Shown: one piece after another, positions 1 to 8,585 of the stretch
How the letters are laid out: the number at the start of each line of letters is the position of its first letter
Position numbering within the stretch: position 1 is the first letter of the stretch
Source: Candidatus Methylophosphatis haderslevensis
GTDB lineage: Bacteria; Pseudomonadota; Gammaproteobacteria; Burkholderiales; Rhodocyclaceae
NCBI GenBank assembly: GCA_016711925.1
Contig: JADJSA010000003.1
Coordinates: 48,792 to 112,791, forward strand
DNA: 64,000 bases
Direction: 5' to 3'
The notes under the pieces: model-generated
Told to the model about the DNA's origin: nothing
The model's input: only the letters and a program-made list of their open reading frames with translations
Databases searched by the model: none
Program-made: the position numbers and the translations under genes

Positions 1-1
1 G

Positions 2-586
2 AGCAATTGCGTCGCCGGGCAGGCCGCTGCCGGCTCCGGCGTCGGGCCGGGGATGCTGCATTATGTGCTGGGCATCGTCAAGGCCTACACCACGCGCGTC
101 GGCTCCGGTCCTTTCCCTTCGGAACTGCCGATCGATGACGAGGGCACGGTCGGCCATCACCTCTCCACTGTGGGCCACGAGCGCGGTACTGTGACCGGGC
201 GGGCGCGGCGCTGCGGCTGGTTCGATGCCGCGGCCCTGCGCCGATCGATCCAGATCAACGGCGTGACCGGCATGTGCATCACCAAGCTCGACGTGCTCGA
301 CGGCATCGACGAGTTCAATCTCTGCGTGGGCTATCGGCTTGATGGCGAACTGACCGACCTGCTGCCGCTGGGCGCGGATGAAGTGGCGCGCTGCGAACCG
401 GTGTATGAAACCATGCCCGGTTGGACCGGGAGCACGGTCGGCATCAAGCGCTATGCGGATCTGCCGCGTGAAGCGCGTGCCTACCTGACGCGCATCGAAG
501 CCTTGTGCGGCGTTCCGGTCGACATGATTTCGACCGGGCCGGATCGCGTGGAAACCATCGTCTTGCGCCATCCGTTCGAGTCGTGA
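2..586 (+). CDS. purA: Adenylosuccinate synthetase, C-terminal part (5' truncated by window)
   Basis: Catalyses the GTP-dependent joining of IMP and aspartate, the first committed step of AMP synthesis, in the cytosol. The frame is open from the window edge and reads SNCVAGQAAAGSGVGPG before GPGMLHYVLG, so the gene starts outside the window. The visible part holds the conserved TTRVGSGPFPSE segment, the IMP/aspartate-contacting region VTGMCITKLDVLDG and the family's usual C-terminus. The frame is intact to its stop. It is followed by a hairpin and a tRNA on the other strand, so it probably ends its transcription unit. Confidence 0.95.
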   Translation, partial: SNCVAGQAAAGSGVGPGMLHYVLGIVKAYTTRVGSGPFPSELPIDDEGTVGHHLSTVGHERGTVTGRARRCGWFDAAALRRSIQINGVTGMCITKLDVLDGIDEFNLCVGYRLDGELTDLLPLGADEVARCEPVYETMPGWTGSTVGIKRYADLPREARAYLTRIEALCGVPVDMISTGPDRVETIVLRHPFES

Positions 587-610
587 TGCGCGCAGGTCGC
601 AAAAACTGAA

Positions 611-636
611 AAAGGCGGTCACGCATGACCGCCTTT
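611..636. terminator. Bidirectional hairpin between purA and tRNA-Leu
   Basis: A perfect 11-bp stem, AAAGGCGGTCA and its complement, closes a 4-base loop. Read on the minus strand it is followed by a T-rich tract, as expected of an intrinsic terminator for the tRNA. On the plus strand it follows purA with a weaker T tail. Confidence 0.75.
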
Positions 637-645
637 GATTTATCT

Positions 646-732
646 TGGTGCCCAGAAGAGGACTCGAACCTCCACAGTGTTGCCACCGCTAGGACCTGAA
701 CCTAGTGCGTCTACCAATTCCGCCATCTGGGC
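646..732 (-). tRNA. tRNA-Leu (anticodon CAG)
   Basis: The reverse strand folds as a class II tRNA. The acceptor stem is GCCCAGA paired with TCTGGGC, followed by A and an encoded CCA. The D arm is GGCGGAATTGGTAGACGC. The anticodon stem CTAGG/CCTAG closes the loop TTCAGGT (anticodon CAG). There is a long variable arm and a T arm with GGTTCGAGTCC. The length of 87 nt including CCA fits leucine tRNAs, which carry the long variable arm. Confidence 0.95.
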
Positions 733-773
733 AGCGAAGGCGAGGCATTCTAAAGGAAAAACGGATTTTGTCA

Positions 774-3068
774 ATGAAACAGGGGCCGAAGAACGGCCCG
801 AAACCAGTCACAGGAACGAAGCAATCGCGGGTCATGTCCGCGGTGCGGCAGCGCGATCCGCAGTACGAGCGCGAAGTTGCCAAGTACGACAACCCGCTGC
901 CCTCGCGCGAGTATGTGCTGCAACTGCTCGAAGAGCGCGGCGTGCCGCTTGCCTTCGAGCGCATGGCAGCGGAACTCGACATCCACCCCGACGAGCATGA
1001 AGAGTTCATGCGCCGTCTCGGCGCCATGACGCGCGACGGCCAGATCATCCAGAACCGCAAGGGCGACTGGCTGATCGCCGACAAGGCCGACCTGATACGC
1101 GGCCGCATCGAAGGGCATCCGGACGGCTACGGCTTTCTGGTGCCGGACGATGGCGGCGCCGACCTGTTCGTCGGCGAACGCGAGATGGCCAAGGTGCTGC
1201 ATGGCGATCGCGCGCTCGCGCGGGTGGTCGGCATCGACCGGCGCGGGCGGCGCGAAGGCAAGATCGTCGAAGTCATCGAGCGCGCCAATTCGCGCATTGT
1301 CGGCCGCGTATTCATCGAACACGGCGTGTCGTTCGTTGTCGCCGAAAACCGCCGCATCACGCAGGACATCCTGGTCGCGCCGGCGGAGAAGGGGTCTCGC
1401 GCCGAGCGACCCAAGGCCGGGCAGGTAGTGGTGATCGAACTGGTCGAGCAACCGTCGAAGCATGCCCAGCCGATCGGCCGCATCGTCGAGGTGCTCGGCA
1501 ACTATGCCGACCCGGGCATGGAAATCGAGATCGCACTGCGCAAGCATGAACTGCCGTTCGAGTTTTCCAGGCAGGCGCTGGCCGAGACGAAAAAACTCCC
1601 CGACGAAGTGCGCGCCTCGGACCGCAAGGGACGTGAAGACATTCGCGATCTGCCGCTGGTGACCATCGACGGCGAAACCGCAAAGGATTTCGACGACGCG
1701 GTGTTTTGTGCCAGGCAGGGTCGCGGCTACCGGCTGGTGGTGGCGATTGCCGACGTCAGCCACTATGTCAAGCCGGGTTCCGCACTCGATACAGAGTCGC
1801 AGGAGCGCGGCAATTCGGTGTACTTCCCGCGCCGCGTGATCCCGATGCTGCCGGAGAAGCTGTCGAACGGGCTGTGCTCGATCAACCCGCAGGTGGACCG
1901 GTTGTGCATGGTTTGCGACATGGACATCTCGGCCGCCGGCAAAATCCAGCACTACCGTTTCTACCCGGCAGTCATGCATTCGAAGGCGCGGCTGACTTAC
2001 ACGGAAGTGGCGGCTGCGCTGTTCGACAAGGACGCGGCGGCACTCGACAGGATCGGCGCGCTGCTGCCGCAACTGCAAACGCTCGATGCGCTCTACCGCG
2101 TTCTGGCCAAGGCGCGCACTACGCGAGGTGCGATCGATTTCGAGACCGTCGAAACGATCATGGAGTTCGACGACAACGGCAAGATCGCGCGCATCGTGCC
2201 CTACGCGCGCAACGATGCGCACCGCATCATCGAGGAATGCATGCTGGCGGCCAACGTCTGCGCGTCGGATTTTCTCGCCGATCGCGAGCACCCCGCGCTC
2301 TACCGGGTGCATGAGGGGCCGACCGAAGAGAAGCTCAAGCGGCTGCGCGAATTCCTCAAGGAATTCGGCCTGGATCTCACCGGCGGCAGCAGCCCGAAGG
2401 CGGGCGACTACGCCAGGCTGCTGGCAAGGATAAAGGACCGCCCCGATCTTCAATTGCTGCAGACGGTGATGCTGCGCTCCTTGCGCCAGGCGGTCTACAG
2501 TCCCGACAACGTCGGCCATTTCGGCCTGGCCTACGAGTCCTACACGCACTTCACCTCGCCGATCCGCCGCTATCCGGACCTGCTGATCCATCGCGCGATC
2601 AAGGCCGTGCTGGCCGGCGAGCGCTATGCGCCGGGCGGCGGCGACGACGCCTGGGAAGCTGTCGGCATGCACTGCTCGCAGACCGAGCGGCGCGCCGACG
2701 AAGCCACCCGCGACGTGACCAACTGGCTCAAATGCTATTACATGCAGGACCGCATCGGCGAGGAGTTCGAGGGCAGCGTTTCTGCCGTCGTGCCATTCGG
2801 CATTTTCGTCGCGCTCGACGATGTCTATGTCGAAGGACTGGTGCATATTTCCGAACTCGGCAGCGACTACTTTCACTACGACGACGCGCGCCACGAGTTG
2901 CTGGGCGAACGCAGCGGCAGGCGTTTCCGGCTGGCCGACCGGGTGCGGGTGCAACTCGTGCGGGTCGATCTCGAAACCACCAAGATCGATTTTCGCCTGC
3001 TCGACGGCGAACACGCCGCGACCGCTGCCGACAACGCGCCGCGACCATCCAGGCGCAAATCCCGATGA
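774..3068 (+). CDS. rnr: Ribonuclease R
   Basis: Processive 3'-5' exoribonuclease of the RNB family that degrades structured RNA and acts in rRNA and tmRNA-linked quality control. The 764 residues show an N-terminal winged-helix region (about 30-100), cold-shock/OB domains, the RNB catalytic domain with the aspartate cluster TAKDFDDAVF near residue 303, and a C-terminal S1 domain starting near 662 (FEGSVSAVVPFGIFVALDD) with a basic tail. The ATG at 774 is preceded by AAAGGAA about 15 bases upstream; a second in-frame ATG at 834 is possible. A farther upstream in-frame ATG lies inside the tRNA and was not used. The stop overlaps the start of rlmB (ATGA), so the two are translationally coupled. 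Confidence 0.95.
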   Translation: MKQGPKNGPKPVTGTKQSRVMSAVRQRDPQYEREVAKYDNPLPSREYVLQLLEERGVPLAFERMAAELDIHPDEHEEFMRRLGAMTRDGQIIQNRKGDWLIADKADLIRGRIEGHPDGYGFLVPDDGGADLFVGEREMAKVLHGDRALARVVGIDRRGRREGKIVEVIERANSRIVGRVFIEHGVSFVVAENRRITQDILVAPAEKGSRAERPKAGQVVVIELVEQPSKHAQPIGRIVEVLGNYADPGMEIEIALRKHELPFEFSRQALAETKKLPDEVRASDRKGREDIRDLPLVTIDGETAKDFDDAVFCARQGRGYRLVVAIADVSHYVKPGSALDTESQERGNSVYFPRRVIPMLPEKLSNGLCSINPQVDRLCMVCDMDISAAGKIQHYRFYPAVMHSKARLTYTEVAAALFDKDAAALDRIGALLPQLQTLDALYRVLAKARTTRGAIDFETVETIMEFDDNGKIARIVPYARNDAHRIIEECMLAANVCASDFLADREHPALYRVHEGPTEEKLKRLREFLKEFGLDLTGGSSPKAGDYARLLARIKDRPDLQLLQTVMLRSLRQAVYSPDNVGHFGLAYESYTHFTSPIRRYPDLLIHRAIKAVLAGERYAPGGGDDAWEAVGMHCSQTERRADEATRDVTNWLKCYYMQDRIGEEFEGSVSAVVPFGIFVALDDVYVEGLVHISELGSDYFHYDDARHELLGERSGRRFRLADRVRVQLVRVDLETTKIDFRLLDGEHAATAADNAPRPSRRKSR

Positions 3069-3811
3069 GCGAGACGCGCTTCATCCACGGCTTTCACGTC
3101 GTCACCGCCAAGCTGCGCCAGGACGCCGACTCGGTGCTGGAGGTATTCGTCGATGCCAAGCGCCAGGATGCGCGCGTGCGCGACCTGCTCAAGCTGGCGC
3201 TGGCGCTCGGCGCGCGCGTGATGCCGGTCGATGCCGCGCGGCTCGACGGCATGTGCGGCAGCCCGCGCCATCAGGGCGTGGTGGCGCGCATCAGCGGCAT
3301 GCACAAGGTGCTCAAACTCGACGACGTGCTCGACGGCCTGACCGAGCCCGCGCTGCTGCTGGTGCTCGACGGCGTGCAGGATCCGCACAATCTCGGCGCC
3401 TGCCTGCGGGTGGCCGATGGCGCCGGCGCGCATGCGGTGATCGCGCCGAAAGACCGCGCGGTCGGACTCAACGCCACCGCGATCAAGGTGGCAAGCGGTG
3501 CGGCGGATACGGTGCCCTACGTCACCGTCACCAATCTCGCGCGCACCTTGCGAGAACTGCGCGAGCGCGACATCTGGTGCGTCGGCACCGCCGACAACGC
3601 CGACAGGAGAATCTACGCCGTCGACTTGCGCGTGCCGCTGGCGCTGGTTTTGGGCGCCGAGGGCGACGGCATGCGCCGGCTGACGCGCGAAACCTGCGAC
3701 GTGCTGGCCAGCATCCCGATGCATGGCTCGGTCGAGAGTCTCAATGTTTCCGTGGCCAGCGGCATCTGCCTGTACGAGGCCCGGCGGCAGCGCGCCGATC
3801 CACGATCCTGA
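3065..3811 (+). CDS. rlmB: 23S rRNA (guanosine-2251-2'-O)-methyltransferase RlmB
   Basis: SPOUT-class methyltransferase that uses SAM to methylate the ribose of G2251 in the 23S rRNA P-loop. The 248-residue length is normal. An N-terminal SpoU substrate-binding domain is followed by the SPOUT motifs: GVQDPHNLGACLRVAD near residue 104, VLGAEGDGMRRL near 197 and ESLNVSVASGICLYEA near 223. The latter two form the trefoil-knot SAM site. The start overlaps the rnr stop by four bases, the common rnr-rlmB pairing. Confidence 0.95.
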   Translation: MSETRFIHGFHVVTAKLRQDADSVLEVFVDAKRQDARVRDLLKLALALGARVMPVDAARLDGMCGSPRHQGVVARISGMHKVLKLDDVLDGLTEPALLLVLDGVQDPHNLGACLRVADGAGAHAVIAPKDRAVGLNATAIKVASGAADTVPYVTVTNLARTLRELRERDIWCVGTADNADRRIYAVDLRVPLALVLGAEGDGMRRLTRETCDVLASIPMHGSVESLNVSVASGICLYEARRQRADPRS

Positions 3812-3824
3812 GATCGGGTGGCCG

Positions 3825-3917
3825 GAAACCCGCATGGACAGGCGATCTACGGATTGCCTGGCTGGAGAGGCCCGTCCCTATTGGCTTGCAGGGCAGCGCC
3901 AATCCGCATGATGGACG
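3825..3917. repeat. Diverged member of a dispersed palindromic repeat family
   Basis: Between the convergent rlmB and nuoM-like genes, the segment begins AACCCGCATGGACAGGCGATCT and contains TTGCAGGGCAGCGCCA, both close to parts of the repeats at 34326, 38711 and 46811. The right arm is not a clean complement here, so this is a degraded or mosaic copy. Nothing else is recognisable in 3812-4055. Confidence 0.4.
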
Positions 3918-4055
3918 TGTCGCCAATTGCGCAACTTTCGATGCGCGTGCGTTGCTGCGGTCATTGAATTTCCGGTCGATCGACAGCGATGAAACGGCGC
4001 CAGGATCACGGGTGACGACTCCCTGCATCGAGGTCCGTGCGGCCGTAGCACGCAG

Positions 4056-5543
4056 TCAGCCCACGCGCCCGGCCCATAACTTGGCAGCGGGAGCGATCAG
4101 GTCGAGCACCAGCGACGGCCAGAAGCCGATCGTGACAATGACGGTCGCGTAGCACAGGGCGAGCCCGAACTCCGCCGGCCGCAGATCGTGGGCCTGCGCC
4201 ACCGCCGGGTTGGTCTGCGGACCAAGGAATATCCGCCGGTACATGCCGAGCGCGTAACCGGCGCCGATCACCGCGCCGAACAGCGCCGCCAGTCCGGCCC
4301 CCGTGTGACTGTTGAGGGTGGCCACGATCAGCAGGAACTCGGCCGGAAAACCCGAGGTGCCCGGCACTCCGATTGCCGCCAACAGAAACAGCAGGAACAG
4401 CCCACCCAGTCGCGGCATGCTGTGGATCGCCCCGCCCAGGCTCACGGTATCGGTGGACCCGGTGCGCCGGTAAAGGAAACCCGTCAGCAGGAACAGGCCG
4501 CCCGCAACCAGGACGAAGTTCAGCGTCTGCATCAGCGCCCCCTCGATGCCCTGGATGCTGAACGAGGCGATTCCCAGCAGCACCAGCCCGACATGGCTGA
4601 GGCCGGCGTAGGCCAGCATGCGCCGCAGGTTGGTCTGCACCAGCGCGGTCACCGCGCCGTACAGGATGCCGACGGTGCCCAGACCGGCCAGAAGCCAGTG
4701 CAGCTCGCGCGCGATGTCCGGCGCCAGCGGCACGGCAAAGCGAATCAGGCCGTAGACGCCGAGCTTCAGTCCGACCAGCAGCGCGCTGACGCCGACCGGC
4801 CCCTCCATGGCCAGGGCCGGCAACCACGTATGCAGTGGAAATACCGGCGTCTTGGCGGCAAAGCCGGCCAGCAGCAGCAGGAACACGATCAACTGAAGCG
4901 AGCCGGACACCGGTGTTGCGAGCAGCGTCGGCAGATCGAAGGCCAGCCCGCCCGGCAGTGCGGCCCCGCTGACCTGCGCATGGTTGAATGCCAGCGTCAC
5001 GAAGCCGAACAGCAGCGGCACGCCGCTGGCCAGCATGATCAGCGTGTACTTGGCGGCGGCGAAACGCCGGTTCGGGCCGACGCCCCACAGGCTGACAAGA
5101 AAGTAAAGCGGCAGCAGCGACAGCTCCCAGAACAGGAAGAACAGCAGCGTATCGAGGGCGCAGTAGACGCCGATGGTTGCCGCGAGTTGCAGCAGCAGCA
5201 GGCTGTAGTAAAGCCTGGGGAGGGCGCGCCGGAAGTTCCACGAGGCGACGATCACGCCGATGAACAGCAGCACGGTCAGCGGCAGGAACAGCAGGGAGAT
5301 GCCGTCAACGCCGACCAGGAACTCGATGTTCAGCGAGGGAATCCACGGTCCGCGCTCGACATGCTGGAAGCCGGGGTCGGACCGGTCGAAGCAGCCGACC
5401 AGGGCGATCGCGACCAGCAGTTCCGCCCCCATTGCCGCGGCCGCGACGATGCGGACTCGTGCCGGCTGCGGCCATAACCAGACCGCCAGGGCGCCGCCAA
5501 CCGGGATCAGCAGCAGCAGGCTCAGAAACGGCAGGGCGCCCAT
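4056..5543 (-). CDS. NuoM-like proton-channel subunit, last gene of DAB-type locus
   Basis: Polytopic membrane protein of the complex I / Mrp antiporter family (495 residues, about 14 hydrophobic segments). Hallmarks are the helix-5 glutamate motif FFLFWELSLLPLYFLVSLWG, the motif FPLHTWLPALAMEGPVG with the following GLKLGVYGLIRF, and a late GVPGTSGFPAEFL. In a locus with DabA but no other complex I genes, such a subunit is expected to couple ion movement across the membrane to inorganic-carbon uptake rather than to NADH oxidation. It starts one base downstream of the preceding gene's stop and is the promoter-distal gene of the operon. Confidence 0.85.
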   Translation of the reverse strand: MGALPFLSLLLLIPVGGALAVWLWPQPARVRIVAAAAMGAELLVAIALVGCFDRSDPGFQHVERGPWIPSLNIEFLVGVDGISLLFLPLTVLLFIGVIVASWNFRRALPRLYYSLLLLQLAATIGVYCALDTLLFFLFWELSLLPLYFLVSLWGVGPNRRFAAAKYTLIMLASGVPLLFGFVTLAFNHAQVSGAALPGGLAFDLPTLLATPVSGSLQLIVFLLLLAGFAAKTPVFPLHTWLPALAMEGPVGVSALLVGLKLGVYGLIRFAVPLAPDIARELHWLLAGLGTVGILYGAVTALVQTNLRRMLAYAGLSHVGLVLLGIASFSIQGIEGALMQTLNFVLVAGGLFLLTGFLYRRTGSTDTVSLGGAIHSMPRLGGLFLLFLLAAIGVPGTSGFPAEFLLIVATLNSHTGAGLAALFGAVIGAGYALGMYRRIFLGPQTNPAVAQAHDLRPAEFGLALCYATVIVTIGFWPSLVLDLIAPAAKLWAGRVG

Positions 5544-5544
5544 T

Positions 5545-7053
5545 TCACAGCCTCATGAAGCGTTCGCCCAGCGCGTTGAGCGGCGCTTCGACCAGTTCGA
5601 GCAAGGGCTCGAGGTAGAAGCCGGCAAGCAGTTGCAGCGCGATCACCGTCAGCGCGAGCACGGTCTCCATCGGCGTTGCGCGTTCGAGCACGCGATCGGG
5701 CTGGTCATCGGCGCTGCGGGCGAGGAATGCGCGCTGGAACGCGAGCAGCAGAAACCCCGCGGCGAGTACGTTACCGAGCGCCGAGGCGATCGTCAGCAAT
5801 GCGCCAAAGCGCGCCATCGAGGCATCGAGAACCAGATGCACCGCATCGAATCCCGGCGTCCCCGGCATGCCGATCATCGCCAGTCCCGAGACAAAGAAGG
5901 CAACCCCGATCGCCGGCAGCCGGTCAAACAAACCGCCAAGCTCGGACAGGGCAGTGGTGCCGGTGCGCCGGTGAACGAAGCCGACCATGAACAGCATCGT
6001 CGACGCGGCCAGCCCGAAGTTGACTGCCAGCAACGTGGCCCCCTGAAAAGCAGAGGCGCGCAGGGTGAACAGGCCGATCATCAACAGGCTGGTGTGACTG
6101 ACGACGGCAAAGGCCATCAGGCGGCGCAAGTCGGTCTGCAGGAAGGCCAGGACAGCGGCATAGAACACGCCGGTTACGGCGAAGGCCACCGCGTAATGGT
6201 CCCAGCGGTCCACCGCCACCGGCAGGACCGGAAACACGAAGCGCAGCAGGCCGTAAACGCCGATCTTGACGCCGAGGAGGAAGGTCGGCCCGATCGAGAT
6301 GTTGCCGTGCTGGGCGACGATCGGCAGCCAGCCGTGCATCGGGAACAGCGGCGTGCGCACCGCCAGACCGTAGAACAGCAGAAAGAACGCGATCGATCCG
6401 ATGGTGCCGGAAACGGGCAGCCCGGTCAGGTCGGCGAGATCGAAGCTGAAGCGCCCGCCGTGCGCGTCGGCATGCGCCCATCCCAGCACCAGTGTGCCGG
6501 CCAGCAGGAGCAGCAGGCCGGTACCCTGGAAGTGGTAGAAACGGGCGAGCGCGGCATCCTTCTCCGGCGCGCTGGCCCAGCGCCAGATCAGGTAGCCGAC
6601 CAGCGCAATCTCGATCCCTGACGCCAGCACGAACCACATCAGGTTCAGCGATACCAGCAGCGACATCAGCACGGCCTCGGTCACCAGAATCGTCGCCTGC
6701 AGCCGAACCGGCTCGGCCAGCCTGCGCTCGGCCGAGTATGCCGAGACGAGCAGGGTCAGCAGGGCCGACAGCAGCACGAACAGGACCGTCAGGCCGTCGG
6801 CGCCCGCGTGGTAATCGAGCGGCGCGGCGAAGTGCACACGTTCGGCAAGCTGCATGACGGTGGAATGCGTATCCAGTGCTGCGCGAAGTCCCAGGGCGAG
6901 CCCGAGTTCGGCCGCGGCCACTACCTGGCCCAGATAGGGCGCCCAATTGCGCCGGCGCAGCAGCGCGAGCAGCGCCACCCCCAACAGGGGCACGAGCTGC
7001 AGCGCAGCGAGCAGCGGAAACGGCGCCTGCTGAGCCCAATGGATCTCGGTCAC
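5545..7053 (-). CDS. NuoM-like proton-channel subunit
   Basis: Second NuoM-type subunit of the locus (502 residues). The start is the GTG at 7053, which overlaps the upstream stop (GTGA) and gives the protein VTEIHWAQQAPFPLL. Family motifs are an intramembrane glutamate in ASGIEIALVGYLIWRW, FPMHGWLPIVAQHGNISIGP followed by GVKIGVYGLLRFVFP, FLQTDLRRLMAFAVVSH and GMPGTPGFDAVHL. The glutamate motif is less canonical than in true NuoM (no FWE), suggesting divergence. It is translationally coupled to its neighbours on both sides. Confidence 0.85.
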   Translation of the reverse strand: MTEIHWAQQAPFPLLAALQLVPLLGVALLALLRRRNWAPYLGQVVAAAELGLALGLRAALDTHSTVMQLAERVHFAAPLDYHAGADGLTVLFVLLSALLTLLVSAYSAERRLAEPVRLQATILVTEAVLMSLLVSLNLMWFVLASGIEIALVGYLIWRWASAPEKDAALARFYHFQGTGLLLLLAGTLVLGWAHADAHGGRFSFDLADLTGLPVSGTIGSIAFFLLFYGLAVRTPLFPMHGWLPIVAQHGNISIGPTFLLGVKIGVYGLLRFVFPVLPVAVDRWDHYAVAFAVTGVFYAAVLAFLQTDLRRLMAFAVVSHTSLLMIGLFTLRASAFQGATLLAVNFGLAASTMLFMVGFVHRRTGTTALSELGGLFDRLPAIGVAFFVSGLAMIGMPGTPGFDAVHLVLDASMARFGALLTIASALGNVLAAGFLLLAFQRAFLARSADDQPDRVLERATPMETVLALTVIALQLLAGFYLEPLLELVEAPLNALGERFMRL

Positions 7054-8585
7054 AGGATCACCGCGAAAGTGGCCATGATCAGCAACAACAGGTACCGCGG
7101 CCGCTCGAGCAGCGCCTCGACCGCCCGCAGATAGTCGCCGGTATGCGCCAGCGTGCTCCTGAGCGTGCCGCCCGCGCCCTGGAGCAGCAGATGCGCCTCG
7201 AAGCGCGCGAGTTGCGCGGCCACGATCTCGAGTAGTTGGCCCGCGCTCCCGTAACCGCGCGAGACCGCGCCCGACTCTGCCTGCACGGGCGCCGCGGTGC
7301 CGAGCGAGCGCGCCGGTTCGGCAATTCCGATGAAGCGGTCGACCACCTGGTTGTCGAACGCATTCATGTCGCGGCCGAGACCGCGCGTCGGGCGCAGCAA
7401 CAGCCAGTCGCCCGCAGGCTCCAGCCAGCCGCGCTGCAGCGCCGCCGTGTACAGCCAGCGGCGCTTGCCCAGCCAGTGCGGCACCGGCCGAGCCGGTCCA
7501 TCGACGAGTTGCAGATATGACGGCGCGGCAAGAAACTGGTAGGCGCGCCAGCTTGCATGGAGGCCGAGATGCCAGGCGGCCAGATCGAACCAGCCCAGGC
7601 CGCATTCGACGAACATCAGCCCGACCTGCGCCGTGGTGGCGAAGCTGAGCGCGCTCTTGACGTCGGTCTGCACCAGCCCCGCGAGCCAGCCGTAGAGTGC
7701 GGTGGCCACGCCCAGCAGCACGATCAGCGCCATGGCCGTGCCGGAGTGACCGAGCAGGGGCGCCAGGCGGATCAGCAGATAGACGCCGGCATGAATCATC
7801 AGCGAGCCGTAGAACACTGCCGACGAGGGTGTCGGCCCCTCAAGCGCGCGCGCCACCCAGGGTGCGAACGGAACCTGCGCCGACTTGGCCGCTGCCGCGG
7901 TGACAAAACCGAGCGCGATCAGGCCGGCGGACAGCGTGTCGAGGCCGGCGGCGCCCGAGCCGATCCGGTGCCATTCGAGCGCGCCGATCCACTGGAAGCT
8001 GGCAGCGATGCCTACCAGGAACCCGGCGTCGCCGATGCGGTTGGTGACGAACGCGCGCACTGCATTTTCGGTTGCGACGGCGCGTTCCTGCGAGTAGCCG
8101 ATCAGCATATAGGAACTGACGCCGGCAAGCTCCCAGCCGATAAAGCTCAGCGCGGCGTTGCCGGCCAGGACGATCAGCAGCATGCCGGCCGCGAACAGGC
8201 TCAGCGCGAAAAAGAAGCGGTGAAATCCGGCCTCGCGATGCATGTTGTTGACCGAGAAGCGCAGCGACAGGAAGCACAGCAGCGCGATCAGGCTGCCGAG
8301 CGACAGGCTGAGCGTATCGAGCGCGAAGCTCAGTGCAACCTCGAACCGCCCGCTGGCCAGCCAGATGCCAAGGCGCACGCGATCGGGCAACTGCTGCAGC
8401 AGGGTAGCTGCGTCGAGAATCAGCAGCAGCAGCAGCGAGACTGCCACACCGGCGGTCGCGACAGCGGCGGTCGGCCGCTCGGCGGCATCGCTCAAGCTGC
8501 GATCGAACAGCCGGATCGCCGCGATCATCAGCGCGGCCAGCAGCGGCGCGACCGGGACGAGGCCGACCAGCGATTCGATGGTCAT
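7050..8585 (-). CDS. NuoL-like proton-channel subunit (DabB candidate)
   Basis: NuoL/DabB-type membrane subunit (511 residues). Evidence is the NuoL signature SFIGWELAGVSSYMLIGYSQ, the following AVRAFVTNRIGDAGFLVGI, and AKSAQVPFAPWVARALEGPT with SLMIHAGVYLLIRL. After the core helices comes a long polar segment (roughly residues 370-490) and a last hydrophobic helix at the C-terminus. The ATG at 8585 overlaps the dabA stop (ATGA); an in-frame ATG at 8597 is an alternative. In characterised DAB transporters one NuoL-like protein (DabB) partners DabA, so this directly coupled gene is the best DabB candidate. Confidence 0.87.
   Translation of the reverse strand: MTIESLVGLVPVAPLLAALMIAAIRLFDRSLSDAAERPTAAVATAGVAVSLLLLLILDAATLLQQLPDRVRLGIWLASGRFEVALSFALDTLSLSLGSLIALLCFLSLRFSVNNMHREAGFHRFFFALSLFAAGMLLIVLAGNAALSFIGWELAGVSSYMLIGYSQERAVATENAVRAFVTNRIGDAGFLVGIAASFQWIGALEWHRIGSGAAGLDTLSAGLIALGFVTAAAAKSAQVPFAPWVARALEGPTPSSAVFYGSLMIHAGVYLLIRLAPLLGHSGTAMALIVLLGVATALYGWLAGLVQTDVKSALSFATTAQVGLMFVECGLGWFDLAAWHLGLHASWRAYQFLAAPSYLQLVDGPARPVPHWLGKRRWLYTAALQRGWLEPAGDWLLLRPTRGLGRDMNAFDNQVVDRFIGIAEPARSLGTAAPVQAESGAVSRGYGSAGQLLEIVAAQLARFEAHLLLQGAGGTLRSTLAHTGDYLRAVEALLERPRYLLLLIMATFAVIL

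Noticed and set aside
771..3014. Long open frame (about 750 codons) on the minus strand opposite rnr
   Set aside because: Its product has no family features and is rich in Arg/His/Ala; it is a mirror of the GC-rich codon pattern of rnr.
4188..5477. Plus-strand Gln/Arg/Asp-rich frame opposite the last NuoM-like gene
   Set aside because: A shadow of the membrane protein's codon bias, without start signal or homology.
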